The notes under the pieces: generated by a model
The model's database searches: none
Seen by the model: only the letters and a program-made list of their open reading frames with translations
What the model was told of the DNA's origin: nothing
Assembly (NCBI GenBank): GCA_025526935.1
Contig: JAHLKD010000002.1
Location: 537,001-601,000 of the forward strand
Direction: 5' to 3'
DNA length: 64,000 nt
DNA from: Cladochytrium replicatum
Taxonomy: Eukaryota > Chytridiomycota > Chytridiomycetes > Cladochytriales > Cladochytriaceae
Position numbers and translations under genes: made by a program
Shown: one piece after another, positions 23,525-40,214 of the stretch
Layout: every line of letters begins with the position of its first letter
Numbering within the stretch: the stretch's first letter is position 1

Positions 23525-24050
23525 GACGAGCAATAAGTAAATCAGCAACGTACAAAGTCGAATTGAATAGACGGTGCAACATGGAAGATGTTGTCTGCAA
23601 CAGGGATCATTGGTGGTGTGGTTTATTTTCCAACACGAACATTTCAAACACAAATTCTTTGATTTAGTTATTTACTTTAAAAATTTCTTTGCTCAGCCAT
23701 TGCCACCACCCCGTATCAGCCCCTCGCCACGCCACCAGCCCCGGTCGCCAAATCAAATTCGTCCGGACAACCCTTTGCCTGACCGTGTGCTTGAGACGTT
23801 GGACCCTCCGTTCCACGCCCACCCTTCGTCCCGCTCTTCGCTCGATCGCCTGTAGCTGGGCGGTTCTGTGCCGGCCCCCTAGCTCTACGGTACCAATTTG
23901 TTCTAGCGTTCTTCTCGTGCTGTGGAGCCCTCACACTGTGCTTCAAAAAGTCTTTTCTTCTGGACGAGCGTCGAGTGCAGCTTAATATCTCAGCTGCCCT
24001 GTCGTAGACGACGCATCAATTGCTCTCGGGCTTTTTTTACCCACCTCCCA
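23525..24050. other. Intergenic, C-rich promoter-like region
   Basis: This holds the 3' flank of the methyltransferase gene and the upstream region of the phosphatase gene. From 23690 on it is strongly C/T-rich on the plus strand (ccaccaccccgtatcagccc and similar). I see no coding exon. Confidence 0.5.
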
Positions 24051-25438
24051 ATGAGTGTACTCCAGCTCTCGCCTACCCCTACTGCTACACCTGCTGTCCC
24101 AGCCATCGCCGGTTCAACAGACACAAAGCCAGACGAAGACCAAAAGCTGTTGGACGAAAAGATGCAAGGTGCTTAGTTGTATTCGGCGCAGGAATATCCA
24201 CCCGATATTGCTTATCTGGCCACCATTGACTCGTTCATGCTCTTTCCAGTTTCAGACTCACCACCTATTCTCTCCCCGCGCTCAACTTCTCTCCAATCTC
24301 CGCATCCAGTCGCATCTCCCGGTTCCTCACCAACAGCCACTCCCCAAAAGCCAGCGAAGAATTTTAAAAAATTCAAAGTTGTTCTCACATCTCTATTCAA
24401 ATGCGGTTACTGCGGCTCCGAACACCGGGAAGTTCCCGTCCGCGACTCTGTCCACCCTCATCCCCGCAGTCCCATATCGCCAACAGTAGCTGTACAACAA
24501 GATGCTTCCACTGTGCCATCATCTAGCGTTGCTGCAGTACCTGACACAGAGAGTGTTGACGCCGAACCTTCAGCATCTGCTCTTGCGTCTATCGTCACAC
24601 AAGTCGCACAGGGGCAAGCGCCGCCAACCATCTCGACTGACGATGACGACACCGCAGCATCTCAGCAAGAAGTTCCACAGACTGGGCAGAGCACGCCTTC
24701 GGGAACACGGGCTTTGCTTACACCGCTTGCGCCGGAGGATGTTGGCAAAAAATGTCTCGTTCTCGATTTGGACGAGACACTGGTGCACAGTTCCTTCAAG
24801 GTAAATCGCAGAACTTTTACAGGTCGAGTTATGTTATCGATTTTCCGATATTTCCAGGCAATCCCTCACCCTGATTTCATTGTGCCGGTGGACATTGATG
24901 GCCAGATTCATCATGCCTACGTCCTCAAGCGTCCTGGTGTGGACACTTTCTTGCAACGGCTGGGTCCTCAGTTTGAAATGGTTGTTTTCACAGCCAGTGT
25001 TGCAAAGGTGAGGAAGTACCGCATTTCTATTATTCCTAATATGTGCAGATCTAACAACCATGTTATCAGTACGCCGACCCGGTACTCGATATCCTCGATA
25101 CACATAAAGTCATCAAACACCGACTTTTCCGTGACGCATGCATCATGTACAGAGGGAATTACGTGAAGGTTTGTACACTGATTTGCGTGACACTTCAACG
25201 TATTGAATGGGCTCTACAGGATCTGAGTCAACTCGGACGGGATATTAAGGAAGTGATCATCATCGACAACTCGCCAGCATCGTATGTGTTCCATCCCACT
25301 AATGCAATCCCCATTACCACATGGTTCAACGACCCCACCGACACGGAGCTGCTAGACCTCATACCATTCCTGGAGGACCTAAAAGTGGTGGATAACGTGA
25401 TGCTGGTGCTGGATAATAACGGGTTTGACGATCAGTAG
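24051..25438 (+). CDS. NIF/FCP1-homology (CTD-type) phosphatase, Psr1-like, copy A
   Basis: Five exons (24051-24168, 24250-24800, 24858-25007, 25070-25168, 25220-25438) give 378 residues. The N-terminal 200 residues are Ser/Pro/Thr-rich with a Cys patch ([10 protein letters not shown]). The catalytic domain carries the haloacid-dehalogenase motif [11 protein letters not shown] (phosphoaspartate nucleophile DxDxT), [30 protein letters not shown] and [20 protein letters not shown]. The fold is that of SCP/CTDSP and yeast Psr1/Psr2 phosphatases, which act on phosphoserine in RNA polymerase II or in membrane-associated signalling. It faces a paralogue on the other strand. Confidence 0.93.
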
Positions 25439-26699
25439 ATTTTTCTTGTCATTTAGTTCGCTTTTGTTTTTCAGTTTTTCATTCTTCGATTGTTTGTCAT
25501 TGAGTTTTTGTGCACCCTGCCTTTCTTTTTCGTTCGAAACGGTTGGTTATTTGCCCCCCAAACCTTTTTTGCGCATGACTCTGTTGTATTTGGAGCGGTT
25601 AAACGTTTGCTTGGCATTTGTTGCTTTTTTTTTTATGCTGGCTGTACTTTAGAAGCGGGATTATTGGTTTCGCAAAGATCGAGGATTGGATTCGGGACCA
25701 GGCACGGTCAGAAACAATGAGCGCAAATATGGTGTTGTTCTTCTCTTCATTCTGCTTTTATTTTAGAAGTATATCTACACCTCCTCTCAGCCCTGGTTCG
25801 CACCTTTGTTTCTCTTTGTTTTGGGTTTACTCCAACTGCTGCAATTTTACGGCGCTCTCATTGGTTTCGAAGAACAATATGTCTCAACACCTTCATTACT
25901 CCAGAGAGGCAAAAGATTGTTGTTTTAATTTTCGATAGCCGAAACTACTATTTCCTGTTGTTTTGTTTTCCATACGTGACATGTCATCTCTCTTCTTTCT
26001 TTAACCGCTTGGTCTATCCGACCTGACCTCAAGAATGCATCTGTTTGCATTTCCCTCCTCAGCCATTCGCAACAGTGCAAGGTCTGGACAATTTTCTTAA
26101 TGTCCCAACCTCCTCAAATCAAAACATTGTTCGCGAAACGAAACGAAATCGTTTCATCCATGGTTGCTTTTACTTAATCCCATTCATCGGCTGTTATGTT
26201 TGGCAGTAACTTGGAGAAATTTTTTTTTTAACTGCTGTGCTTTTTGTGCCTCGACCGTTTGACTCTTCCTCTCTTGCGCTCGTTCAAAACAGTTTTGTTT
26301 ATTATGTACCTCCTGTACCTTTCTTCCATTAACGAAATAAAACGATTATTGGTCGGACTGGAACGATAGAGCAAGTGGAGAATTAATATAATATCAATTG
26401 TTAATTTTAGCTATTAAAGAGAACCAATTAGAAATGTCTTGGAACCAGGTTAAAGTATGCTAGATCGGGCCGGTCTGTACTATCTCGTGTTCATTCCGAG
26501 CAAATCGCAGTTGTATGAGAACAGCGGAACCAACACACCAGAAAACAAACACGAATAAAAATGAAGTGAGAAAACAATAATCTAAGAGAAGTAGTTTATG
26601 CTCTCCTCCAAAAAGACGAGCGAAAAAAGGCAAAAAAAATGAGATCTCGTCCAGCTATGAAGCAAAAAGAAAGTAAAGGTAAATATTTCCTTAAGGCCA
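25439..26699. other. Long 3'-3' intergenic region between the phosphatase paralogues
   Basis: This convergent region is T-rich on the plus strand (ttttctttcg-type runs) up to ~26300 and A-rich toward 26640, the pattern expected of two facing 3' UTRs. An AATAAA lies at ~26335 (gaaataaaacg). No gene is supported. Confidence 0.5.
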
Positions 26700-27641
26700 T
26701 CACTCCTCGTTTGTGTTATCCAGAACGAGCATCACGTTCTCCACCATCTTCAGATCCTCGAGAAAAGGTATGAGGTCCAACAACTCTGTGTCGTTTGGAT
26801 CGTTGAACCAGGTTGTGATTGGAATGGCGTTTGTTGGGTGAAATATGTAAGAGGCGGGCGAGTTGTCGATAATGATGACATCCTTTAGAATCCTTCCAAG
26901 TTGACTCAAGTCCTGCAAGCATTGTTCTAAGTATGTGAAAAGGGCAAAAGAATCCTATATTTTCTAACCTTCACATAGTTGCCTTTGTGATTGATGCAGG
27001 CTTCACGGAACAAGCGATGCTTCACCACTTTGTGCTTGTCAAGAATGTCTAGCACAGGATCTGCGTACTTTGAGAAACCCGGCCATGAGAAACATACGAC
27101 CGTTATGGGGATTCGCCAGATTTACCTTTGCGAGACTGGCCGTGAAAACCACGATTTCGAACTGGGTCCCAAGTCGCTGAAGAAAAGTGTCGACGCCCGG
27201 TCGCTTCAACACATACACATTATGAATCTGATTATCAATTTCGACCGGAATGACATAGTCCGCATGTGCCACAGCCTTGAACGAGCTATGCACCAGTGTC
27301 TCATCCAGATCCAGAACCAAGCATTTCCTCCCAACGTCCTCAGGCGCCAGCGGTTTCAGCAGCGCTTTCCCCGGCCCGTTTTTCGTCGGCGACCCAGCCG
27401 CGCTCTTCATAATCTTCCCGCTCGGTTGCGTCGAAGCTTGCTTCCCACCCTTCTCAGCGCCAGGCTGAACCTGCGTGATGAGCGCGACGGCAGCAGCCGG
27501 AACCCCTCCAGGAGCCTGCGGCGGCTTCTGCCCACTCGATAAACTCCCCGCGTTGGCTTTCACGCTCATCTCGCCGCCCTTTTCGGCGTCCACCTCCCTG
27601 TTTGTGGAGCCGCAGTTGCAGCAGGAGAAGAAGGACTGCAT
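26700..27641 (-). CDS. NIF/FCP1-homology (CTD-type) phosphatase, Psr1-like, copy B
   Basis: Three minus-strand exons (27641-27126, 27067-26969, 26912-26700) give 275 residues. The catalytic half is nearly identical in motif order to copy [73 protein letters not shown]. The chosen start gives [17 protein letters not shown], whose Cys cluster resembles the palmitoylated N-terminus of yeast Psr proteins. The frame stays open upstream to ~28097 without an ATG. The middle 99-nt exon and its two introns are shared with copy A. Copy A's intron after SSFK is absent here. Function as for copy A; membrane attachment is inferred from the Cys patch. Confidence 0.9.
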
Positions 27642-28435
27642 TGCGGCGCGGAACCCGCGCGACGATCGACGTCCGCGGGGGAGTGTTTGTGGATTTTGGC
27701 TCGGGCGTGGAGACGATTCACTTGGTAATGTCGAAGAAGCTGCTCGAAGCAAATGATCAGATTTCAATCGAAACTGGGGACTATAACGTGCCTTTTGGAG
27801 AAACCTCGACGGTTTCTTTCTGGTCAAGATGCGATGGGGAGAGAGTTGGAGAAATGAGAGGGACGGAGGCGATGATTCCGGGTGGACCTTCGTCTTCGTA
27901 ATCTGCTGCAGCGGGAGCTGATCGCGGCATCGTGAAAAGTTGAGATTGTTTAGAGAATGGTAATGAGGAATGGCAACACTGCGAATCGATGCTGGAAGGT
28001 GAATTCGGAAGGAGCCTTGGATTGAGAAAAGCAGCAACACACTCCAGCTGGAGCGGCCGATGAACGGGTAGTTACGTGGTGGAGTCGGGCGTGTCAATAC
28101 AGTTCAACTGGTGGTAAAGTTTATGAGTCTTCTCCAGTTTCAACTCGTGACAAATGACCAAAGAGAGCGTATGGTTTTCTACAGCTAAGACGAGCCAGTA
28201 CCGTTCCAAAGTACGCACATACGCCGACAACGAAGAACTGACAATTTTTTGACAACGAATTTGAGATCCGGCGGATTGGGGAGGCGCACGTGACTCGTGA
28301 TGCTGGTCATGGTGAGGACGTGATCCCACGTGACACTTGATCAACAATAAAATTTTTTGCCTGTGGAGAAGTATCACCATAGCATGATACCCCACGATAA
28401 GGAATAGTCGGGGGCCACTATCAGCAGCAGCAAAC
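27642..28435. other. Shared upstream region of phosphatase B and amine oxidase 1
   Basis: A divergent intergenic region of about 800 bp. The phosphatase B frame stays open on the minus strand as far as ~28097 with a Ser/Arg-rich translation, so a longer 5' exon cannot be excluded. A GATAAG motif at 28396-28401 is 34 bp upstream of the amine oxidase ATG. Confidence 0.5.
28396..28401 (+). promoter_or_regulatory. Candidate GATA-factor site upstream of amine oxidase 1
   Basis: GATAAG, a core AreA/Gln3-type HGATAR site, lies in the shared block GATACCCCACGATAAGG ending 34 bp before the ATG. A related block precedes the second copy. Function is inferred from the motif and position only. Confidence 0.3.
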
Positions 28436-30255
28436 ATGCTCTCATGCTACGTGATCGCACTCCTGTGTCTGCCACTCTCGATCACTGCCTTATCAACCCA
28501 ACAACAGTCTGTTCTTGATACATCAAACGCAGAGGTTGGAAGTATTCGATGCCCTCACTTGATTCTCGGAGCGGGTGCTGCGGGTCTTTATGCTGCGCTC
28601 CAGCTCACAGAGCGCTACGGAGTTCGTGGCACTGACATCTGCATTATCGAGTCGGACCCAGAATGGGTCGGCGGACGTGTTCGTGACGTGGAACTTGTTC
28701 CTGGTGTTGAACCTGTTGGTCTTGGTGCATGGAGGGTAATGTCAGAACATGAACGCGCTTGGTGAACAGACATATTTTTGATTCTTATTCCGCTACTAAA
28801 CCGCTTGCAATTCAGGGAGCTGATCAAGAAATACAACATTGATACCTATCCATGGCCAAAGTCTGCGACTCATTTCCAGGCCCGCGGAGGTGAGCTGATT
28901 AATTTGGACCCTTATTTTTCCAAGCTGAGTTACCTTCAGTTTTCACTGACAATGTGGACGTTTTGCGAAAGAGAGCCTTTCCTCGACTTGCTGAATATCC
29001 TGAAGGGAAGAACCCATTCCAAATGCTTGCAGAACTGGTTTCCAAGGAATTCGATAAGATTGCTCCTGAGATTCCGCTATTTGTGACGTTTCGCGATGTG
29101 ATTACACGGTTACTCGGGCCAGAAGCATATAAGTTTCTCTTGGCAACCGCAATGGGCTATCACGGATACTTTGAAATGCCTCTTGACGTTACGCAAATGT
29201 TTGCCCGACGAAAACCGGACGAGGAAAATGGTCCACCTAAGACAATGACAATGTCCCGTCCCTTTGGAGGTATGTCGGCCATCACTCGCGGCATGCACAA
29301 GGATATTCTATCTTCGGGTGTTCGATTGTATATGGGATCCACTGTCACTGGACTTGAGAAGGGCTCTTGGATGGATTATGGACGCTATGTGGTGACCGCA
29401 AATCACGGTTTGCGCGCCAAGAAGTTTGTCGGCAACGTAGTGTTCAACACCATCACCCCAATCGCTTTCGATCGCATCAAAGGAAGCATTCCCGCCACTC
29501 TTAAGTCCCGCCCCGAATACAAAAGCATTGGCGCGAACATAATGTTCAAGTCCGCGATGAGCTTCTCCCACGCTTGGTGGGAAGATGAATCGATCAAATT
29601 GACTGCTGGTAAGTGTAATAATACTATTATTGTTGTTTATCTTCAACCGCATTACCTAGACGGGATTCTCGTCACCGACTTGAACTGCCTTCAAGCAATC
29701 ACGCCAATGCGAGGACGTGGTCCCAACGGTGAAGCAATCCTGCACACTTCTTACAGCGATGGACAATGCGCAGCGAACCACTGGAGAACCTCTGCTGCAA
29801 TTTTTAACTCCACAGAAATGCGAGAGCACCTCCTCATGCAGCTTCGTGAGGTATTCGAGACTGTTGTTGTTCCAGAACCGATTGAGGTAGTCTACTGGAT
29901 TTGGAACGATGGAGCAACGTAAGCAATCATTTCTATCTGCCTTAACTTAATTCTGATCTGATCTTCTTCCACCAGCCATCACCTTCTCCCACACAGTGGA
30001 ATAACTATGGAGGAACTTGAGGAATGGGGGACTACAGGTCCTCTATCGGGAGAGACAGTGTACATGATCGGGGAGGCCTATGGGAGTTCAAAGGACTGGG
30101 TCGAGTCAGCACTTCAATCTGCCGCTTTAGCTGTGGATCATTTCAAAGGGGAACATCACAGCGTGAAATACAACCGTAAGTTGGATCCGTCTGAATCGCT
30201 GAAGCTTGGCGATCGTATTGAAGTGCGCAAGGACTTCCTGAGCTTGTTTGCATGA
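28436..30255 (+). CDS. Secreted FAD-dependent amine oxidase, copy 1
   Basis: Five exons (28436-28761, 28816-28889, 28940-29608, 29660-29918, 29976-30255) give 535 residues. A signal peptide (YVIALLCLPLSITALS) leads into the dinucleotide-binding motif LILGAGAAGLYAAL and an acidic strand end (CIIESDPEWVGGRVR), the Rossmann entry and GGR motif of flavin amine oxidases. Later landmarks are YPWPKSATHFQARGG, TMSRPFGGMSAITRGMHK, NTITPIAFDRIKGSIP and the FAD-closing C-terminal YMIGEAYGSSKDWVESAL. The family oxidises amines or L-amino acids, yielding H2O2 and ammonia. Secretion would fit extracellular nitrogen scavenging (inference). The neighbouring copy has the same exon plan. Confidence 0.88.
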
Positions 30256-30284
30256 TTGTTTGTTTTCCTAATTGATCAAAGTAC

Positions 30285-30308
30285 CCCACTCCCACTCCCA
30301 CTCCCACT
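30285..30308. repeat. (CCCACT)4 minisatellite between the amine oxidase copies
   Basis: Four perfect copies of CCCACT lie just after the first amine oxidase stop codon. This may be slippage at the duplication junction. Confidence 0.7.
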
Positions 30309-30395
30309 GCCTCACGTGGACAACACCAAGTGCGCCACTCCAAAAGTGTGGGGTATTTTTGTTCCATTTCTAACGCGACGTTTATCTAAGTATCT

Positions 30396-30419
30396 CGATA
30401 CCCACGATAACGGGTATCG
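30396..30419. promoter_or_regulatory. Perfect palindrome with a GATA core upstream of amine oxidase 2
   Basis: CGATACCC (30396-30403) and GGGTATCG (30412-30419) form a perfect 8-bp inverted repeat around ACGATAAC. It ends 14 bp before the ATG. Copy 1 keeps the left half and the central GATAA but not the right arm. It could be a dimeric transcription-factor site or a 5'-leader hairpin; a role is not shown. Confidence 0.45.
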
Positions 30420-30433
30420 CACCTACAGCAAAC

Positions 30434-32288
30434 ATGCTCAAGCGCTGCGTGATCGCACTCCTCTCTCTGCCACTGTCGATCAATGCCTTATCCACGCAAA
30501 AACAGTTTGTTCTCGATGCTGCAAACTCTGGAGTAGAGAGTGTTCGCTGCCCTCACCTGATTCTAGGAGCAGGTGCTGCGGGTCTCTATGCTGCGCTCCA
30601 GCTCACTGAGCGTTACGGCGTTCGCGGCTCTGATATCTGCATTATCGAGTCGGACCCAGAATGGGTCGGCGGACGTGTTCGTGATGTTGAGCTTGTTCCT
30701 GGGGTTGAACCTGTAGGTCTTGGTGCATGGCGGGTGGAGTCGGAGCACACTCGTGCTTGGTGAGTAGACCGAGCCCTTTCTCCGATCTGTTTCCTAAAAC
30801 ACCAGCGCTACTCCAGGGAGCTGATGAGGAAGTACAACATTGATACCTATCCATGGCCAAAGTCTGCGACTCATTTCCAGGCCCGCGGAGGTAAGCGTTG
30901 ATCCATCGGACTCCACTATTCATCCTTCTAAGATATTATGCAATCAAGTCTTCACAGAAAGTATGGACGACCTGCGTAAAACGGCGTTCCCTCGACTTCC
31001 TGCTTTCCCGGAAGGTAAAGACCCATTCAGTATGCTTGCGGAGATGCTTTCCAAAGAGATCGATAAGATCGGGCCCCAACTGCCCCTGTTTGTGACGTTC
31101 CGAGATGTTATCACGAGAGTGCTTGGTTCCGAGGCCTACAAGTTCTTATTGGCGACGGCAATGGGCTACCACGGCTTCTTCGAGATACCGCTCGACGTTA
31201 CCCAAATGTTTGTCAGGAGAAACCCGGATGAAGAAGATGGACCGCCCAACACAACGACTATGTCCCGGCCATTCGGTGGGATGTCTGCCATCACTGGAGC
31301 CATGCACAAGGAGGCACTCTCTTCAGGAGTTCGGTTCTACCTGGGGTCCACTGTCACTGAGATTGAAAACGGTTCTTGGCTGGATCCTGGACGCTTTTCG
31401 GTTACAGCGACCCGTGGATCCCGTGCAAGAAAGTTTTTTGGGAACGTTGTGTTCAACACCATTACCCCACTCGCTTTCGATCGCATCAAAGGAAGCATTC
31501 CCACAATTTTAAAGTCCCACCCAGAGTTCAAAAGCATTGGCGCAAACATAATGTTCAAGTCCGCTATGAGCTTCTCCCACGCTTGGTGGGAACATGAACC
31601 GATCAAATTGACTCCGGGTAAGCATTCCCAGCCTCTGGTTGTCCCGAATTGAAATCCTGAAACGACCGTTGTATTCGCTAGATGGAATTCTTGCAACCGA
31701 TTTGAACTGTCTCCAAGCAATCACTCCTATGCGTGGACGCGGTCCCAACGGAGAAGCGGTTCTGCACACATCGTACAGCGATGGACAGTGCGCAATGAAC
31801 CACTGGCGAACCTCTGTTGCCATTTTCAACTCCACGGAGATGCGCGAGCACCTACTCATGCAGCTTCGAGAAGTCTTTGACCCGGTCGTTGTTCCGGAAC
31901 CCATCGACATCGTCTATTGGATCTGGAACGATGGAGCGACGTAAGCAATGTTTCTCTCTTTCGCGATGGAGCTCGTTCTGACATGGTTTTATTGGTTTTC
32001 AGACACCATCAACTCCCTCACAGCGGAGTATCTATGGAGCGTCTGGAGGAATGGGGGACCACGGCCCCCATTGCAGGTGAAGCGATTTATATGATCGGGG
32101 AGGCGTACGGGAGCTCCAAGGGGTGGATGGAACCTGCACTTGAATCTGCGGCTTTGGCGGTGGATCATTACAAAGGCCACCCGCGAGTTCGTGTTTCCAA
32201 ATCCGGCAATGTTCTTGCCGAAGTTTTGAAGGAAGGTGGTCCAGTACGCCTTGAAGTGCGAAAGGACGTCCTTAATATGCTATCCTGA
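30434..32288 (+). CDS. Secreted FAD-dependent amine oxidase, copy 2
   Basis: Five exons (30434-30759, 30817-30890, 30949-31617, 31682-31940, 32003-32288) give 537 residues. The first four exons have exactly the same lengths as copy 1 (326, 74, 669, 259 nt), and exon 5 is 6 nt longer. The signal peptide, the FAD motif (LILGAGAAGLYAAL), the GGR motif and the C-terminal GEAYGSSKGWMEPALESA are kept. The tail diverges and has lost copy 1's Tyr/Asn-rich stretch. The tandem arrangement, only 178 bp apart, means a local duplication; substitutions are scattered and both copies are open, so both are probably used. Confidence 0.88.
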
Positions 32289-32398
32289 ATTTTCCATTAT
32301 GTCTAAGCTGCATTTTGGTGATGAGACGAATGTCACTTATTAACATCCATGATGAACTTGGAATTCGACTTTGCTTCACACTTATCCTTATCCCATCC

Positions 32399-38632
<6,234 letters not shown>

Positions 38633-38846
38633 GAGTTGTGAGCCCTTTGCGTTGCCGACTTGCGCTTGACGGAGAAGTCTTGTCGGAGCACTGCGCGACT
38701 GCGAATATGTTCTGGAAAGCAAGCAGCGGGCTCCACCACGAAATTCAAATATTTGATGATTTTGTGATGACGACGTGCTCAAGCCACGTCACAAGCCACA
38801 ACACACGTGTTTCACTTTCAAACCTTTCTTGTCTCTCAGCTGCGAA
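38633..38846. promoter_or_regulatory. Bidirectional promoter region, ABCC and cyclophilin
   Basis: Only 214 bp separate the two divergent start codons. No TATA box is obvious. Two CACGT(G/C) cores (E-box-like acgtgt/acgtca context near 38772-38805) are visible. The shared promoter is inferred from spacing. Confidence 0.4.
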
Positions 38847-39772
38847 ATGGCCACCCTGCCCGAGAAGTGTGTCTTGCTCAAGACCAACGGTACTTCGTGA
38901 CGCTTTACCAATTGGAAATCTCTTTGCCTTAAACCAGATCTATCACTTTTATGTGCTGAAAATGCTCCGCAATCCTTCTGTCCAATTCAAAACTGATCAG
39001 TTGGGGATATCACCATCGAATTGTTCTGGGCCCAAGTCCCCCGCACTGCCACTAACTTCTACGAGCTTGTGAGTGTGCACTTGTTCATTTGTAGCCTTGC
39101 TGATGATTATGTCCCAGGCCAAGCGAGGTTACTACAATGGAGTTGTTGTATGTTCATCACAACTAAAATGGCGGTCTCCTGATTAATAATGTTGAATTAT
39201 TTGCTTTTTCGCTAGTTCCACCGTGTTATTGCGGTAGGTGTTAGGAAAATGGTTTGGAACGCTTTATTTTACGTATATCCTATGTCTTAGAACTTCATGA
39301 TTCAAGGTGGTGACCCCACTGGCACCGGTCGCGGTGGTGAGAGCATTTACGGCCCCACCTTCGCTGACGAGATCCACCCTCAGCTGAAGCACACCTCCGC
39401 TGGCTTGCTCTCCATGGCTAACGCGTGAGTTCAATGAGAATAATTTTCACTTTATCAAACCGCTTATCAATTCTTCCAGTGGTCCCAACACCAACGGGTA
39501 ATAACAGCAGCAAATCTCTCATTGTTTGCCTAATATTCGATCAGCTCCCAGTTTTTCATCACCCTCGCTGCAACCTCATGGCTCGACGGCAAGCACGCCG
39601 TCTTCGGCCGTGTCATCGATGGCTTGGATATTGTGAAGAGCATTGGATCCGTAAGTGTAGTCGTGCAATACCGTCCTAAAAAGTACTTATCCGTCAACCT
39701 TTAAAGACCGCCACCGACCGCAACGACCGCCCCAAGAGCGAAATCAAAATTGTTGAGGCTGTTGCGTTGTAA
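38847..39772 (+). CDS. PPIL1-type cyclophilin peptidyl-prolyl isomerase
   Basis: Eight exons (38847-38889, 39001-39068, 39118-39147, 39216-39233, 39291-39424, 39480-39497, 39545-39650, 39707-39772) give 160 residues. The sequence is a one-domain cyclophilin: [19 protein letters not shown], the catalytic Arg in [54 protein letters not shown] and [13 protein letters not shown]. Length and motif wording match PPIL1, a spliceosome-associated isomerase. It is unusually fragmented for so short a protein: two exons are 18 nt and one is 30 nt. Confidence 0.93.
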
Positions 39773-40214
39773 TGCTTTAGTTGGAAGCCAGTTCAGGTGG
39801 AGCAATATGGTTGATCCGAGAACGTTCCATTGGATAATGACGGGTATCATCCTGCCGATTTACTTAGTTCTCTAAGATAACTCTTTCGTACCAAGAGCCA
39901 AAACCGGTCACTTTCACGAAAGTATTTTTGTTTCGCAGTTCCTGTTGTTCATTGCAACAAATTCAACTTAACATTTCTGTTAACTTATAGTTCTAGCAAC
40001 CTTCCCACACATCACTCATCGTCACCCGAAACATTCCTGTTAGCGCCTTTCTAAACTTAGGTTTCACTAAACCTTAAAATGTTCTTGTTATGCTTGTGGC
40101 GTGCCTGTCTATCATTGGCCACCGAGCTCAGACGGCTGATCTGAACAAATCACAGCCCTATCCCCTCCATAAATCAACTGCCCGTTACACTCCGTCTGAG
40201 TTTCCGTCATTCAG
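39773..40214. other. Intergenic, cyclophilin 3' flank and GH9 promoter
   Basis: Nothing beyond UTR-like sequence is visible. It is T-rich near 39870-39960 and has a short pyrimidine stretch just before the GH9 start. Confidence 0.4.

Noticed and set aside
27039-28097. A 352-codon frame as the full phosphatase B protein
   Set aside because: The upstream part has no ATG and a low-complexity translation. The ATG at 27641 gives a Psr-like Cys-rich N-terminus. A longer 5' exon remains possible.
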